Source: Thermohalobaculum sp039815685 (GTDB taxonomy: Bacteria; Pseudomonadota; Alphaproteobacteria; Rhodobacterales; Rhodobacteraceae). From it: DNA of 64,000 nucleotides. Below are positions 1 through 8,075 of the stretch, piece by piece; position 1 is the stretch's first letter, and every line of letters starts with the position of its first letter. A program made the position numbers and the translations under genes. Location: contig JBCBYV010000025.1 in NCBI GenBank assembly GCA_039815685.1, positions 1-64,000 on the forward strand, given 5' to 3'. The notes under the pieces are model-generated. The model was not told where the DNA came from and ran no database searches. It saw nothing but the letters and a program-made list of their open reading frames with translations.

Positions 1-75
1 CCCCCCCCCCCCCACATTCGGGGGGGGTGGGGGCGCCCCGGGGCGGGGCCCCCCCCCCGCCGGCCCCCCGGCCGT
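1..75. other. Low-complexity C/G homopolymer at window edge
   Basis: Almost every base is C or G, in long runs (13 C at the very start, then G and C blocks). The sequence becomes ordinary coding DNA a few bases before the imelysin stop codon. Nothing functional can be read in it. The likeliest explanation is a contig-end assembly or base-calling artefact. Confidence 0.6.
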
Positions 76-87
76 TTCTTTATGCGA

Positions 88-1350
88 TCACTGGAAAACC
101 GCGGAGGGGTTGTCGAGGCTGTCCGACCCTTCGAACGCGATGGCCTCGAGACCGAGGGTCGAGACGGCACGCTCGATATCGCGGGTCTGGGCGACGAGCG
201 CATCGACCGCCGCGTTGATCAGCGCACCGCCCGTCTCGTTAGCGGGATCGAGCATCTGGTCGTAGGCCATCCCTGACTCAGCCGTCGTCTTGATCGCGCC
301 GAGCGCCATCATGGTCGCAGTCAGGCTCGCCTTCATGCGCGCGTCGGTCTCGGCATCCGCCTCGGCGGTGAGGTCCGAGAGCGACGGACCCTCGACCACT
401 GTGCCGTCGATCCGGACATACCGGCCGTGGTAGATGTTCTGGATGCCGAGCCCGTCGTAGAAGTGGCTGTTATGAGTGTTGTCGGCGAAGCAGTCGTGCT
501 CCTCCTCCGGATCGTTGAGCAGAAGGCCGAGCTTCATGCGCTCACCCGCCTGCTCGCCATAGGAGAGGCTGCCCATGCCGGTGAGCATGGAGACGAGCGC
601 GCCGCGCTCACCCTTTGCCTCGAGCTCGGCCCGCGCCTCGCCCCCCGGCGCCCAGGCCGCGGCGATCCATTCGAGATCGGAGATCAGAAGATCCGTGGCA
701 ACCTTCAGGTACTGCGCACGGCGGTCGCAGTTGCCGTTGGTGCAGTTCGCCGTGTCGAAATCCGTCGCCGGCCGCTCGCCCGCGCCCGGCCCCGTGCCGT
801 TGAGGTCCTGGCCCCAGAGCAGGAACTCGATGGCATGGTAGCCGGTGGTCACGTTCGCCTCGATCGCGTCGAGCTCGTGCAGCTCCTCGATGAGCTCGGG
901 CGTGATCTCGGTGGCATCGATGGTTCGGCCCGAGATCTCTAGCGTCGGGGAGGCGACGATGTTGAGCCCGCCATAGGGGTTCTCGTCGGTCGCGCCGCCG
1001 GTTGCCACGTAGTCGATCAGCCCCTCGTCGAGCGGCCAGGCATTCACCTTGCCCTCCCAGTCATCGACGATGGCATTGCCGAAGCGATAGACCTCGGTCT
1101 GCTGGTAGGGCACGCGGGAGGCGAGCCAGGCGGCACGCGCATCGGCCATCGTCCGCTCGTTGGGCGTCGCGATGAAGGCGTCGATCGCTTCGCCGAGACG
1201 CTGCGCCGTGGTGAGGCTGTCTGCGTATTTGGCCGCGGCGATGTCCATATAGGTCTCGACCACGGCCGATTTCTCGACCGCTTGCGCCGGCAGGCTCATG
1301 ACAGCGGTGGTTGCTAGGAGCGCAGCGGCACCCTTGGCAGCGTTAAGCAT
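88..1350 (-). CDS. Imelysin family (peptidase M75-like) periplasmic protein
   Basis: A 420-residue secreted protein. Residues 1-24 form a signal peptide ending near PAQA, followed by a mostly helical imelysin domain. The family-defining GxHxxE motif is visible as GYHAIE in the middle of the protein. Imelysins (IrpA, ICMP and EfeO relatives) are periplasmic or surface proteins linked to iron uptake; peptidase activity is doubtful for most members. The ATG is preceded by GAGGAAAA, a good ribosome binding site. It is the last gene of a minus-strand set that starts with HemP, which supports an iron/haem role. Full length; the stop lies just inside the odd C/G-rich window edge. Confidence 0.88.
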   Translation of the reverse strand: MLNAAKGAAALLATTAVMSLPAQAVEKSAVVETYMDIAAAKYADSLTTAQRLGEAIDAFIATPNERTMADARAAWLASRVPYQQTEVYRFGNAIVDDWEGKVNAWPLDEGLIDYVATGGATDENPYGGLNIVASPTLEISGRTIDATEITPELIEELHELDAIEANVTTGYHAIEFLLWGQDLNGTGPGAGERPATDFDTANCTNGNCDRRAQYLKVATDLLISDLEWIAAAWAPGGEARAELEAKGERGALVSMLTGMGSLSYGEQAGERMKLGLLLNDPEEEHDCFADNTHNSHFYDGLGIQNIYHGRYVRIDGTVVEGPSLSDLTAEADAETDARMKASLTATMMALGAIKTTAESGMAYDQMLDPANETGGALINAAVDALVAQTRDIERAVSTLGLEAIAFEGSDSLDNPSAVFQ

Positions 1351-1392
1351 GGGATTTTCCTCTGTCTAAGTCGTCGTTTGTCGTTGGTGGGC

Positions 1393-1863
1393 TCAATGAA
1401 GTCTGGCCCGTGCCTCCGTGCCGGAGACAGGCTCAAGCCCCATATCGTCGAGCAGGCTACCGAGATGGGCCGCCCGCTCCAACACGATCGCACGGTCGGC
1501 CGCGCGCACAACCCCCTGGGCATGCGCATGGGCCGTTTCGTAGTCGCCCTCGCCCGCGGCGCGAACGATTTCCGTCAGCAGTCGCTCGTCCTGCCCGATC
1601 GAGGGGCAGAGCGCAGTGTGGCGGGTGAGACGGCGGGAAAGACCTTCCGCAAGCGCATAGAGAAAGGCCTCGAAGGCGTCGAGGAGCGACCGGGTCTTGG
1701 CCGCGCCGATCTGTCCGGAGAGGCCGGTGCGCACGGCCCGCTGTCCGTCCGGGCCATCGAGCCAGCGACGAAGCGCCACAACCAAAAGCTGGTCAGACGG
1801 CCGCGCTTCCACGAGCCACCCGGCATGGTGCTGGTCGCTGGATGGATCCCGCATGACCGTCAC
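1393..1863 (-). CDS. Uncharacterised protein between hemP and the imelysin gene
   Basis: A 156-residue soluble, probably helical protein with no signal peptide or membrane segment. I do not recognise the family. Its GTG start overlaps the HemP stop codon (GTGA), suggesting translational coupling; an ATG three codons later is an alternative start. The middle contains an Arg-rich helix and a CPSIGQDE segment. Its place between HemP and a periplasmic imelysin suggests a role in haem or iron handling, but this is inference from context only. Confidence 0.6.
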   Translation of the reverse strand: MTVMRDPSSDQHHAGWLVEARPSDQLLVVALRRWLDGPDGQRAVRTGLSGQIGAAKTRSLLDAFEAFLYALAEGLSRRLTRHTALCPSIGQDERLLTEIVRAAGEGDYETAHAHAQGVVRAADRAIVLERAAHLGSLLDDMGLEPVSGTEARARLH

Positions 1864-2054
1864 TTCGTGAGAATGAGCTTCCCGGCCCGGGTCTCCCGCA
1901 GGGTATAGGCCTCCTGACCATGCCGGATCGTCACCGTGTTCGACGTGCCGAGCAGCTGGCGGCTGTCGACGGACTCGCCCGGCGACCAGACGGGCGCGGG
2001 TCTATCGTCGAAGTGCCGGTTCTGTGCCTTCAGGAAAATCTCTCTCTGGGCCAT
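1860..2054 (-). CDS. hemP: Hemin uptake protein HemP
   Basis: A 64-residue protein with the HemP signature in its C-terminal half: SRQLLGTSNTVTIRHG, then YTLRETRAGKLILTK at the end. HemP/HmuP proteins are small cytoplasmic factors needed for haem uptake, in some species as activators of the haem receptor genes. A longer frame extends 17 codons upstream, but the ATG at 2054 follows GGGAAGG at suitable spacing and gives the usual family length. The stop overlaps the GTG start of the next gene. Confidence 0.85.
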   Translation of the reverse strand: MAQREIFLKAQNRHFDDRPAPVWSPGESVDSRQLLGTSNTVTIRHGQEAYTLRETRAGKLILTK

Positions 2055-2429
2055 GTCTGCCTTCCCGTAGCGACTGCCAATTGGGGACTGGCTGGAGGCC
2101 TTCACGGGCCGGCAGCGCGTCCGCAGAGTGGAATAGCAGAGTCATTTGATCGGAAAAAGCCCTTTCCCGAGTTCCGCGCTCGGAAATGCGCCCACCCAGC
2201 CCGCAGGCAGCATCGGCTTGGCGGGGTGGCGCGCTGCCGGTCTTCACCCAAGGTCCGCCGGGGAGCGTCTGGGCGTATCGCAAGATGCGAAAAAACTGTT
2301 TCTGGGCAGCTTCTTCTGGGGCGTATCTCAGAGCATCTGCGCCAAGGGCGCCGAGCGATGATCTGTGAGGCGGCAGACGGGCCAGCGCGAAGCTATGCCG
2401 CACCCAGCTGTCTGATGGCTCGCGAGGGA
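2055..2429. other. Intergenic region upstream of hemP
   Basis: About 375 bases with no convincing gene. It must hold the hemP promoter on the minus strand; bases 2130-2165 are less GC-rich than the surroundings and are the likeliest place. I could not find a clear Fur, Irr or RirA box by eye. Confidence 0.4.
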
Positions 2430-2756
2430 TCAGGCGCTCTGGCAGGTCTTCTGGGGCGCGGATGGTGGCGGCGTATGCTCCCCGCCCGCGCTGGGATGCT
2501 CTGTTCCCCAAATGCGCTGAGCGTCCTTGGCGATCAGGCGGTCCTGAAGGCGATCGAGCTCCGCCAGCGCGCGCGTCTCGTCGGCCGTCCGCGCCAAGGC
2601 ACGGCGGAAGGACTGCTCCACGGAGCGCGGGCGCCAGGGAAGCACAGCGCCCGCGAGCCAGGTGCGAAGGACCGCGGGCAGCCGGTCGAACTCCCGCATC
2701 GGATCCTCCGCCCGCCGCCGTCGCTTGAGGCTCGTACGCCCGCGATTGCCGTGCAT
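2430..2756 (-). CDS. DUF6525 family protein
   Basis: A 108-residue basic protein. The N-terminal stretch MHGNRGRTSLKRRR, then DPMREFDRLPAVLRTWLA and LPWRPRSV, match the small DUF6525 family as I remember it from Rhodobacterales; function unknown. The start codon overlaps the stop of the upstream DUF1826 gene (TGATG), so the two are probably translated together and share the Zur-like regulated promoter. A longer reading of this frame runs through DUF1826 and is a shadow. Confidence 0.7.
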   Translation of the reverse strand: MHGNRGRTSLKRRRRAEDPMREFDRLPAVLRTWLAGAVLPWRPRSVEQSFRRALARTADETRALAELDRLQDRLIAKDAQRIWGTEHPSAGGEHTPPPSAPQKTCQSA

Positions 2757-3391
2757 CAGTATTCCTCGTCCGGGTCGGTGATCGGATCGATGACGAGCAC
2801 GAAGCGCGTCTGGCCGGTGCCCTCGATCGGGGGCGACCGGTGGACGAGGCCGGAGCGGGGTGCCTCGGGCCAAAGGGTGCCGCGCAGGACGATCGGCGCA
2901 CCGGTCGGCACCGTGACGATCAGGCGAGGCTCGGCGCCGTCGGCTGAGATGCCGTACTGGGTGCCCGTTCCGCGATAGGTGCAGAGCAGGCGCGCAGTGA
3001 CCGTGTCGACATGGAATTTGCGGCAGCGGTTCGTGCTGACAGCCTCGAGGCGCAGGCGGAGGAAGGGTGCAGGGACAAGCTTGAGGAAGGTGCGCGTGAG
3101 CCCTTCGATATCCTGCAGCAGCCACGCCCTCTCCGCCCCGTCGGGCACGCCCTGTTCGTCGCATAGCTCGAGAAGGGCGTCTTGCAGCTCTTCCGGCCGC
3201 AGGATGATGCGTGCCCGGGGAATGAGATCGGGCGGCAGCGCATCGATCCAGGCCTGAAAGCCCGGGTCCGTCTGCCGACGCCAGACCACCGCAGCACATC
3301 CCGGCTGCTGGATCGCGGCAAGGCCGTCGCGGGCGCCGGCGATCTCTATGCCGACAGCCTCAATCGTCGCGAGATCGCGCACCACGTTCAT
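2756..3391 (-). CDS. DUF1826 domain-containing protein
   Basis: A 211-residue soluble protein matching the DUF1826 family: an N-terminal alpha/beta part, then a helical segment and a C-terminal FHVDTVTARLLCTYRG block with a conserved His/Asp/Arg pattern. The family is uncharacterised but is often found beside zinc-homeostasis genes (COG0523 GTPases, Zur). The ATG at 3391 was chosen over an upstream frame extension because the extension runs through the palindrome at 3452-3471 and has low-complexity composition. It is followed directly by the DUF6525 gene with a TGATG overlap. Confidence 0.75.
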   Translation of the reverse strand: MNVVRDLATIEAVGIEIAGARDGLAAIQQPGCAAVVWRRQTDPGFQAWIDALPPDLIPRARIILRPEELQDALLELCDEQGVPDGAERAWLLQDIEGLTRTFLKLVPAPFLRLRLEAVSTNRCRKFHVDTVTARLLCTYRGTGTQYGISADGAEPRLIVTVPTGAPIVLRGTLWPEAPRSGLVHRSPPIEGTGQTRFVLVIDPITDPDEEY

Positions 3392-3451
3392 GGCCTGCCC
3401 TCCGCCGCTGCGGTGCCCGTCATCGTCCACCTCATCGCCGCAGCTTCGCGT

Positions 3452-3471
3452 TGTTACGTTATACTGTAACA
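3452..3471. promoter_or_regulatory. Zur-like palindromic operator
   Basis: TGTTAC-N8-GTAACA is a perfect 6-base inverted repeat with an AT-rich centre, about 60 bases upstream of the DUF1826 start and in a GC-rich background. It resembles the GTTATA/TATAAC palindromes bound by the zinc repressor Zur in alphaproteobacteria, and DUF1826 is a family associated with zinc. Site identity is inferred. Confidence 0.5.
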
Positions 3472-3584
3472 GCTCCGTCAAGCCCCCATGGCCCCCTTCC
3501 CCCGACACGCGGGCGCGCGACCGTGATACGGAGGCCGCGGCGTGGTGTTGCCCGCGCGGGTCACGGCAGGCACCTGTCCCGTCT

Positions 3585-5765
3585 TCAGAAGGTCGCCGAG
3601 TAGGTGAGCGTGAATTGCCGGCCCGGGGCGATGAAGCGCCTCTGATCGGTCAGGCCGAAGCGGGTCTGGCTCTCGAGCGGGAGGTACTCGTTGTTGAGCA
3701 GATTGGTGACGTCAAGGGCGAGCGTGCCCGGCCCGACATCGTAGGTCGCGCTCAGATCGACCGTCACATAGCCGTCGATCGCCTCCCCATCGACGCCTTC
3801 GTCGAAGGCGCGGTCCCGGTCGCCGATATAGAGCACGCGCGCCCCGAGGCTGACTTCGGGGATCGGTCGCCAGTCGGCGGAGAAGTAGAGTTTGAGAGGC
3901 TGCACCGTGAGGCTTGAAAGCGGTTGGAAATCGCCGTCGTCGTCCGGGTCGTTCTCCCCCTCGTTGAAGGACGCATCGAAGCCCAGTTGCAACGCGTCGG
4001 TCACGTCGAGGCGTGTCGAGAGCTCCACGCCGTAGTTGCGCTGGGGCGAGCGGACGAGATCGGCGAAGCCGGTCACCGGATCGACGCTGACGGCGGATCC
4101 GTTCGCCGAGCGGGCGAAGAAGCCCGAGAGCTGATAGGTGAGCGGGCCGACCGAGCCGCGCACGCCGCCCTCGAAGCTGTCGACGTCGATCGGCTCGACG
4201 AATTCCGAGCCGACGAGCGAGGCGTTGGGCGCAATCGCGTTCGTTGCCGCGGAGATGTTGGGCAGCGAGAAGCCCTGCGCGAAGCTCGCAAAGAGCGTCG
4301 TCTCCTCGGTCACCTGGTAGGTCGCACCGACATTGAAGGAGAAGCCGCCATTCGAGCCCGAGCCACCGTTGCGCGGTCCCGCAGGCAGCCCGAAGGTCGG
4401 GAAATGCGGATCGGCGTCGAAGGAGAAACGGTCGTAGCGCAGACCGCCGGAGATCGAGAGGGTGTCGGTGATCTCGATATCCGCCTGAGCGAAGAGGCCG
4501 AAGGTCACGAGATCGGTGGGGGCGAATTGCTGACGCTCCCCGCTCGCGTCGAAGTTGGCGGTGGCGTCGAACACATCGCCGTCCGAGATGAGCGTGGGCA
4601 CCGTGTTCATCTCATTGAGATAATCGCCGCCGACCGAGATCTCGACGCGGTCGAAGAAACGGCGGCTGTAGTCGCCGCGAAAGCCGAAGGCATTGCCGTC
4701 GAAATTCGTCTGGAAGAGCCGTGGCCAGGTCGGGGGCAAGGGGCCGGTACCGAGATCGGCGCCGTCCTGGGTTAGTTCCTCATCGCGGTAGTAGCCCTGG
4801 AGGCGCATCGAGCCGCCAAGCAGGTCGTCATGCTCGTAAGTCAGGTTCGCGAAGATCGTCCGTTGCGCGGGCTCGACTTCGTAGGTCACGGGTCGCGGTG
4901 CCGCAACAGCGTTGCCGTCATTGCCCGGCACGCTGGTGAAATCGGTCCGATTGGTGCCGAGGCGGGTGAAGTTGAAGTAACCCTCGATGCGCTGATCGGG
5001 CGTGAGGTCGTAGCCGGCTTTGCCGAAGAACGTGATGTCGTTCGTATCGTCGAGCCGGATGCCCGGCGCGATCCGGTCGCCGTCGGGCTCGAAGAATCCG
5101 TTCGTGGACTCAAAGCTGACGCTGCCGAGATAGCTGAAGCTGTCGACCGTCCCGCTCGCCTCGGCGAAGACGTTATAGCTCGTCCCCTCAGCCGTCAGGA
5201 ACTCGTCCGGCACGGCGAAGCTGCTCGCGGAGATCCGGGTTCTGAGCTCGAAGGGTTCGGGCGACGGATCCCGGGTGAAGAACTGGATGACCCCGCCGGT
5301 CGCCCCGTTGCCGTAGAGCGCGGTCGGGCCATAGAGCACCTCGATCCGGTCGATGGTGAGCGGGTCGAAATTGCCGAGGGCGACGCCGAACTCCCCAGCG
5401 CTGAGCGGGATGCCGTCGAGCAGGAAGAGCGCCTCGCGCCCCCGCAGGCTGAGGCTGCGGGTGGAGTTCTGAAAGACCGGCGTGCCGAAGCCGGGGATGA
5501 CCTCGGGCAGTGTTTCGGAGAAATTCGTGCTGCGGCGGTTGATCTTCTCGAGCTGCTCGCTGTCGATCGTCAGGATGGCGCGGGGGATATCCTCGAGGCT
5601 CTGCTCGCGACGGCCGGCCGTGATGATCATCGGCTCCAGCAGCGTCACGCCCCCATCGAGCGGCAACGGTGCGTCCTCGGCGGCGCCGGCTTCCTGAGCA
5701 ATGGCCGGCATCGCGGCGCCGGCAATCAGCGTCCCGAACCCGGCGAGCACGAAGTGTGTGCGCAT
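3585..5765 (-). CDS. TonB-dependent outer-membrane receptor (siderophore type)
   Basis: A 726-residue receptor. The signal peptide MRTHFVLAGFGTLIAGAAM ends near AIAQ. A plug domain follows: IITAGRREQSLEDIP, then LFLLDGIPL and IDRIEVLYGPTALYGNGATGGVI. The rest is a 22-strand barrel ending in the aromatic residue F, as outer-membrane proteins do. The layout matches catecholate/hydroxamate siderophore receptors; the ligand cannot be read from sequence. The ATG at 5765 follows a purine-rich GGGGGGAAAG; the reading frame continues 100 codons upstream but without a plausible start signal. It heads the iron/metal cluster on this strand. Confidence 0.9.
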   Translation of the reverse strand: MRTHFVLAGFGTLIAGAAMPAIAQEAGAAEDAPLPLDGGVTLLEPMIITAGRREQSLEDIPRAILTIDSEQLEKINRRSTNFSETLPEVIPGFGTPVFQNSTRSLSLRGREALFLLDGIPLSAGEFGVALGNFDPLTIDRIEVLYGPTALYGNGATGGVIQFFTRDPSPEPFELRTRISASSFAVPDEFLTAEGTSYNVFAEASGTVDSFSYLGSVSFESTNGFFEPDGDRIAPGIRLDDTNDITFFGKAGYDLTPDQRIEGYFNFTRLGTNRTDFTSVPGNDGNAVAAPRPVTYEVEPAQRTIFANLTYEHDDLLGGSMRLQGYYRDEELTQDGADLGTGPLPPTWPRLFQTNFDGNAFGFRGDYSRRFFDRVEISVGGDYLNEMNTVPTLISDGDVFDATANFDASGERQQFAPTDLVTFGLFAQADIEITDTLSISGGLRYDRFSFDADPHFPTFGLPAGPRNGGSGSNGGFSFNVGATYQVTEETTLFASFAQGFSLPNISAATNAIAPNASLVGSEFVEPIDVDSFEGGVRGSVGPLTYQLSGFFARSANGSAVSVDPVTGFADLVRSPQRNYGVELSTRLDVTDALQLGFDASFNEGENDPDDDGDFQPLSSLTVQPLKLYFSADWRPIPEVSLGARVLYIGDRDRAFDEGVDGEAIDGYVTVDLSATYDVGPGTLALDVTNLLNNEYLPLESQTRFGLTDQRRFIAPGRQFTLTYSATF

Positions 5766-6588
5766 CTTTCCCCCCGATGCCGCGGATCTGGCCGCCGCGG
5801 TCACGCAACGCTCGCCCCTACCGATCATGCAAGGCGCGACGCTTTCTTGAGAGCAGTTCGCACGACCGGGACGAAGGCTGCAATGCCGACAAAAACACTC
5901 GGGTGTCGAACCTTGTCGGATCGCCGCTCGCGATCCCGATCCGAGCGGCGACCTTCGGACCCGACCTGACCCGTCGAAACGCGCTGTCGGCTTTCCATCA
6001 GGCGGACGGCACTTGAGTGCTGGTATGCCAGGAAGCGCTTTGCTGCGCGAGAAAGTCGTTTGCATCCCCCGGAAGAGGGTCCCGTTCTCATTTCAGGTCA
6101 GGATCATGCCGTGGCGCACAACGCGAGGGAGACTGGATAAATCACTGTTCAAAGAGCAGGTTGCTTTTTGAAACCTCAGTCAGACGCAGTTTCTTTTTCG
6201 GCGGTGCAGCAATAATCTTGCAAATTGGTCGACTTATTTGACATTTCTCGGCGCTCGCCCATAACGTGAGCCTACCAACCCGGGTTCACGCGCTTCGTAC
6301 CGTGCCGTCAGGTAGGAGCGTCAGGCCCGGGCTGGATGCTACATGCGTCGGGAGGGTCTGCGGAGAGCGAGCGTTCGGGTGGAGACACGGTGTGGTCGGC
6401 GGCGACAACACTATGCGTCCGACGCCGGGCTCGACACCACGAGAATGCCAACACTCAACGCGTGTTCGCAGGGCTTCAGGGCCCCCGGGGCACCGTGAAT
6501 TGCCGTTCTCACCACAACAAGAAAAGCAGCCCACTGCGACGCCGTAACAAGTGAGTGCAAAGAAGCACCGAAAGGGAGGACCAACTAT
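5766..6588. other. Long divergent intergenic region (receptor / liv operon)
   Basis: About 820 bases without a convincing gene. Bases 6120-6245 are AT-richer and contain T-tracts; 6238-6265 is a promoter-like site for the plus-strand operon. The receptor promoter on the minus strand should lie just upstream of 5765, but I could not pick out a clear box. Roughly 320 bases of leader separate the candidate plus-strand promoter from its first gene. Confidence 0.5.
6238..6265 (+). promoter_or_regulatory. Candidate sigma-70 promoter of the liv-type operon
   Basis: A perfect -35 TTGACA (6238-6243) is followed, after 16 bases, by CATAAC (6260-6265), a 4/6 match to the -10 consensus. It is the only good match seen upstream of the binding-protein gene and would give a leader of ~310 nucleotides. 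Confidence 0.4.
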
Positions 6589-7932
6589 ATGACAACAAGG
6601 AGAGTGAAGGGCGGGATGCCGATAGCTGCGGCTGCAGCTGTCCTGGCAGCATCGCTTGCAGTCCCCGAGACGTCAGTGGCGCAGGAGACACAGTACTTCC
6701 CGATTGCAAGTAGCCGTGTGGGTCCCTACTCGGCGATGGGCACCGGTTACTATGGTGCGCAGATCGACTACATGAACTACGTGAACATGAACGGCGGCGT
6801 GAACGGCGTGATGTTGACGTGGCAGGAGTGCGAGACGGAGTACAATGCGGTTAAGACCGTCGAGTGCTACCAGCGGCTCTTCGAGAAGGACGGCCAGCAA
6901 ATCGTCGTCTTCGACACGCTCGGCACCCCTGGCGCCTATGCCGTGATCAACCGTATGGCTGAGGATGAGGTTGTGCTTGCCCAGTACGGCTACGGCCGTA
7001 CCGACGCTGCCGATGGCACCGTCTGGCCGTGGGTCTTCAACGCCGCCAGCCACTACTGGTCCCAGATCGCCGTGAAGATGAAGTTCATGGCGGAGCAGGA
7101 GGGCGGTATCGAGAACATGAAGGGGAAGAAGATCGTCCACCTTCACATCGATAGCGCCTATGGCCGCGAGCCTCTGCCCGCGATGCGCCAGATCTCCAAG
7201 GATTGGGGCGTCGAACTCGTCGAGATCTCCATCCCGCCCCCGGGCCTCGAGCAGCAGTCTCAGTGGCTGCAGGTGCGCCGCGAGCAGCCCGACTGGGTGA
7301 CGTTCTGGGGTGCAGGATCGGGCATGAACTCGACCGGCATGACCAACGCCGCCCGCGTCGGCTTCCCGCGTGATCGCCTGGTCTACGTCACCTTCGGCGC
7401 GGCCGAGGAGGACATGTTCCCGGCGGGCGACAGCGCGACGGGCACCTACGCCATGGCGAATGCCCTGCCCGGCACGGAGTTCCCGCTGGTGAAAGCCATC
7501 AAGGAGCAGGTGTACGGCGCCGGCAAGGGTAACCTCGCCGACGAGAGCCGCGTGGGCTCGGTCTACTGGAACCGCGGGCTTGGCGCGGCCGTGATGTGGA
7601 TCGAGGCGATGAAGAACGCGCAGGAGATGCACGGCAAGGTTGGCAAGGCCGTGACGGGTGCCGAGTTCCGCGATGGCTATGAGGCGCTCAACATGACCGA
7701 GGCCCGTCTCGAAGAGATCGGCATCAAGGGCATGGTCGCTCCCTTCGCAATCTCCTGTGAGAACCACGAAGGCGCGGGCAAGTTCGCCATGATGCAGTGG
7801 GATGGCGAGAAGTTCGTGCAGGTGACCGGATGGGAGGCACCCCTCGATCCTAGCTACATCCGCCAGCTGGTCGAGGACTCGGCAGCGAAGTTCGCTTCCG
7901 AGAACAACATCACGCCGAAAGAGTGCTCCTGA
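6589..7932 (+). CDS. ABC transporter substrate-binding protein (branched-chain amino acid/amide type)
   Basis: A 447-residue periplasmic binding protein of the LivK/AmiC-like type-1 fold, with a signal peptide ending near residue 31 (TSVAQ). The mature part begins ETQYFPIASSRVGPYSAMG and has the usual pattern of a ligand-binding loop, then GTPGAYAVINRM. GGGAGGA lies at proper spacing upstream of the ATG. It is the first gene of a five-gene import operon and is separated from the ATPases by two hairpins. The substrate is likely a branched-chain or related amino acid, but this family also binds amides, urea and aromatic acids, so specificity is open. Confidence 0.88.
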   Translation: MTTRRVKGGMPIAAAAAVLAASLAVPETSVAQETQYFPIASSRVGPYSAMGTGYYGAQIDYMNYVNMNGGVNGVMLTWQECETEYNAVKTVECYQRLFEKDGQQIVVFDTLGTPGAYAVINRMAEDEVVLAQYGYGRTDAADGTVWPWVFNAASHYWSQIAVKMKFMAEQEGGIENMKGKKIVHLHIDSAYGREPLPAMRQISKDWGVELVEISIPPPGLEQQSQWLQVRREQPDWVTFWGAGSGMNSTGMTNAARVGFPRDRLVYVTFGAAEEDMFPAGDSATGTYAMANALPGTEFPLVKAIKEQVYGAGKGNLADESRVGSVYWNRGLGAAVMWIEAMKNAQEMHGKVGKAVTGAEFRDGYEALNMTEARLEEIGIKGMVAPFAISCENHEGAGKFAMMQWDGEKFVQVTGWEAPLDPSYIRQLVEDSAAKFASENNITPKECS

Positions 7933-7961
7933 CACTCGGCGGCCTCTAAGTCCGACCGACA

Positions 7962-8036
7962 TCCGAAGGCGGCGGCACCTGCGCCTCCGCCTTCGGACCA
8001 GCGAATTCAGGGCCCGGCTCGACCGGCCGGACCCTG
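7962..8036 (+). terminator. Two tandem intercistronic hairpins
   Basis: The first is a perfect 11-bp stem (TCCGAAGGCGG at 7962-7972 pairs with 7987-7997). The second (8008-8018 with 8026-8036) is an 11-bp stem with one C/A mismatch. No T-tract follows either. Hairpins after a binding-protein gene commonly protect its message or reduce read-through, so the binding protein is made in excess over the membrane parts. Confidence 0.5.
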
Positions 8037-8075
8037 GACTCGTCCCTCCCCTGCGCAACCGATGGCGGTTCCTGC

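Noticed and set aside
2002..2901. 299-codon minus-strand frame covering the hemP upstream region
   Set aside because: Runs out of frame through DUF6525 and the intergenic region with Ser/Arg/Pro/Ala-rich composition; no start signal or domain.
5700..6240. Fur/Irr box for the TonB-dependent receptor
   Set aside because: I looked for AT-rich dyads next to the receptor start and found none good enough to report.
6673..8058. 461-codon open frame on the minus strand
   Set aside because: Antisense to the binding-protein gene, which has a good ribosome binding site, signal peptide and family pattern.
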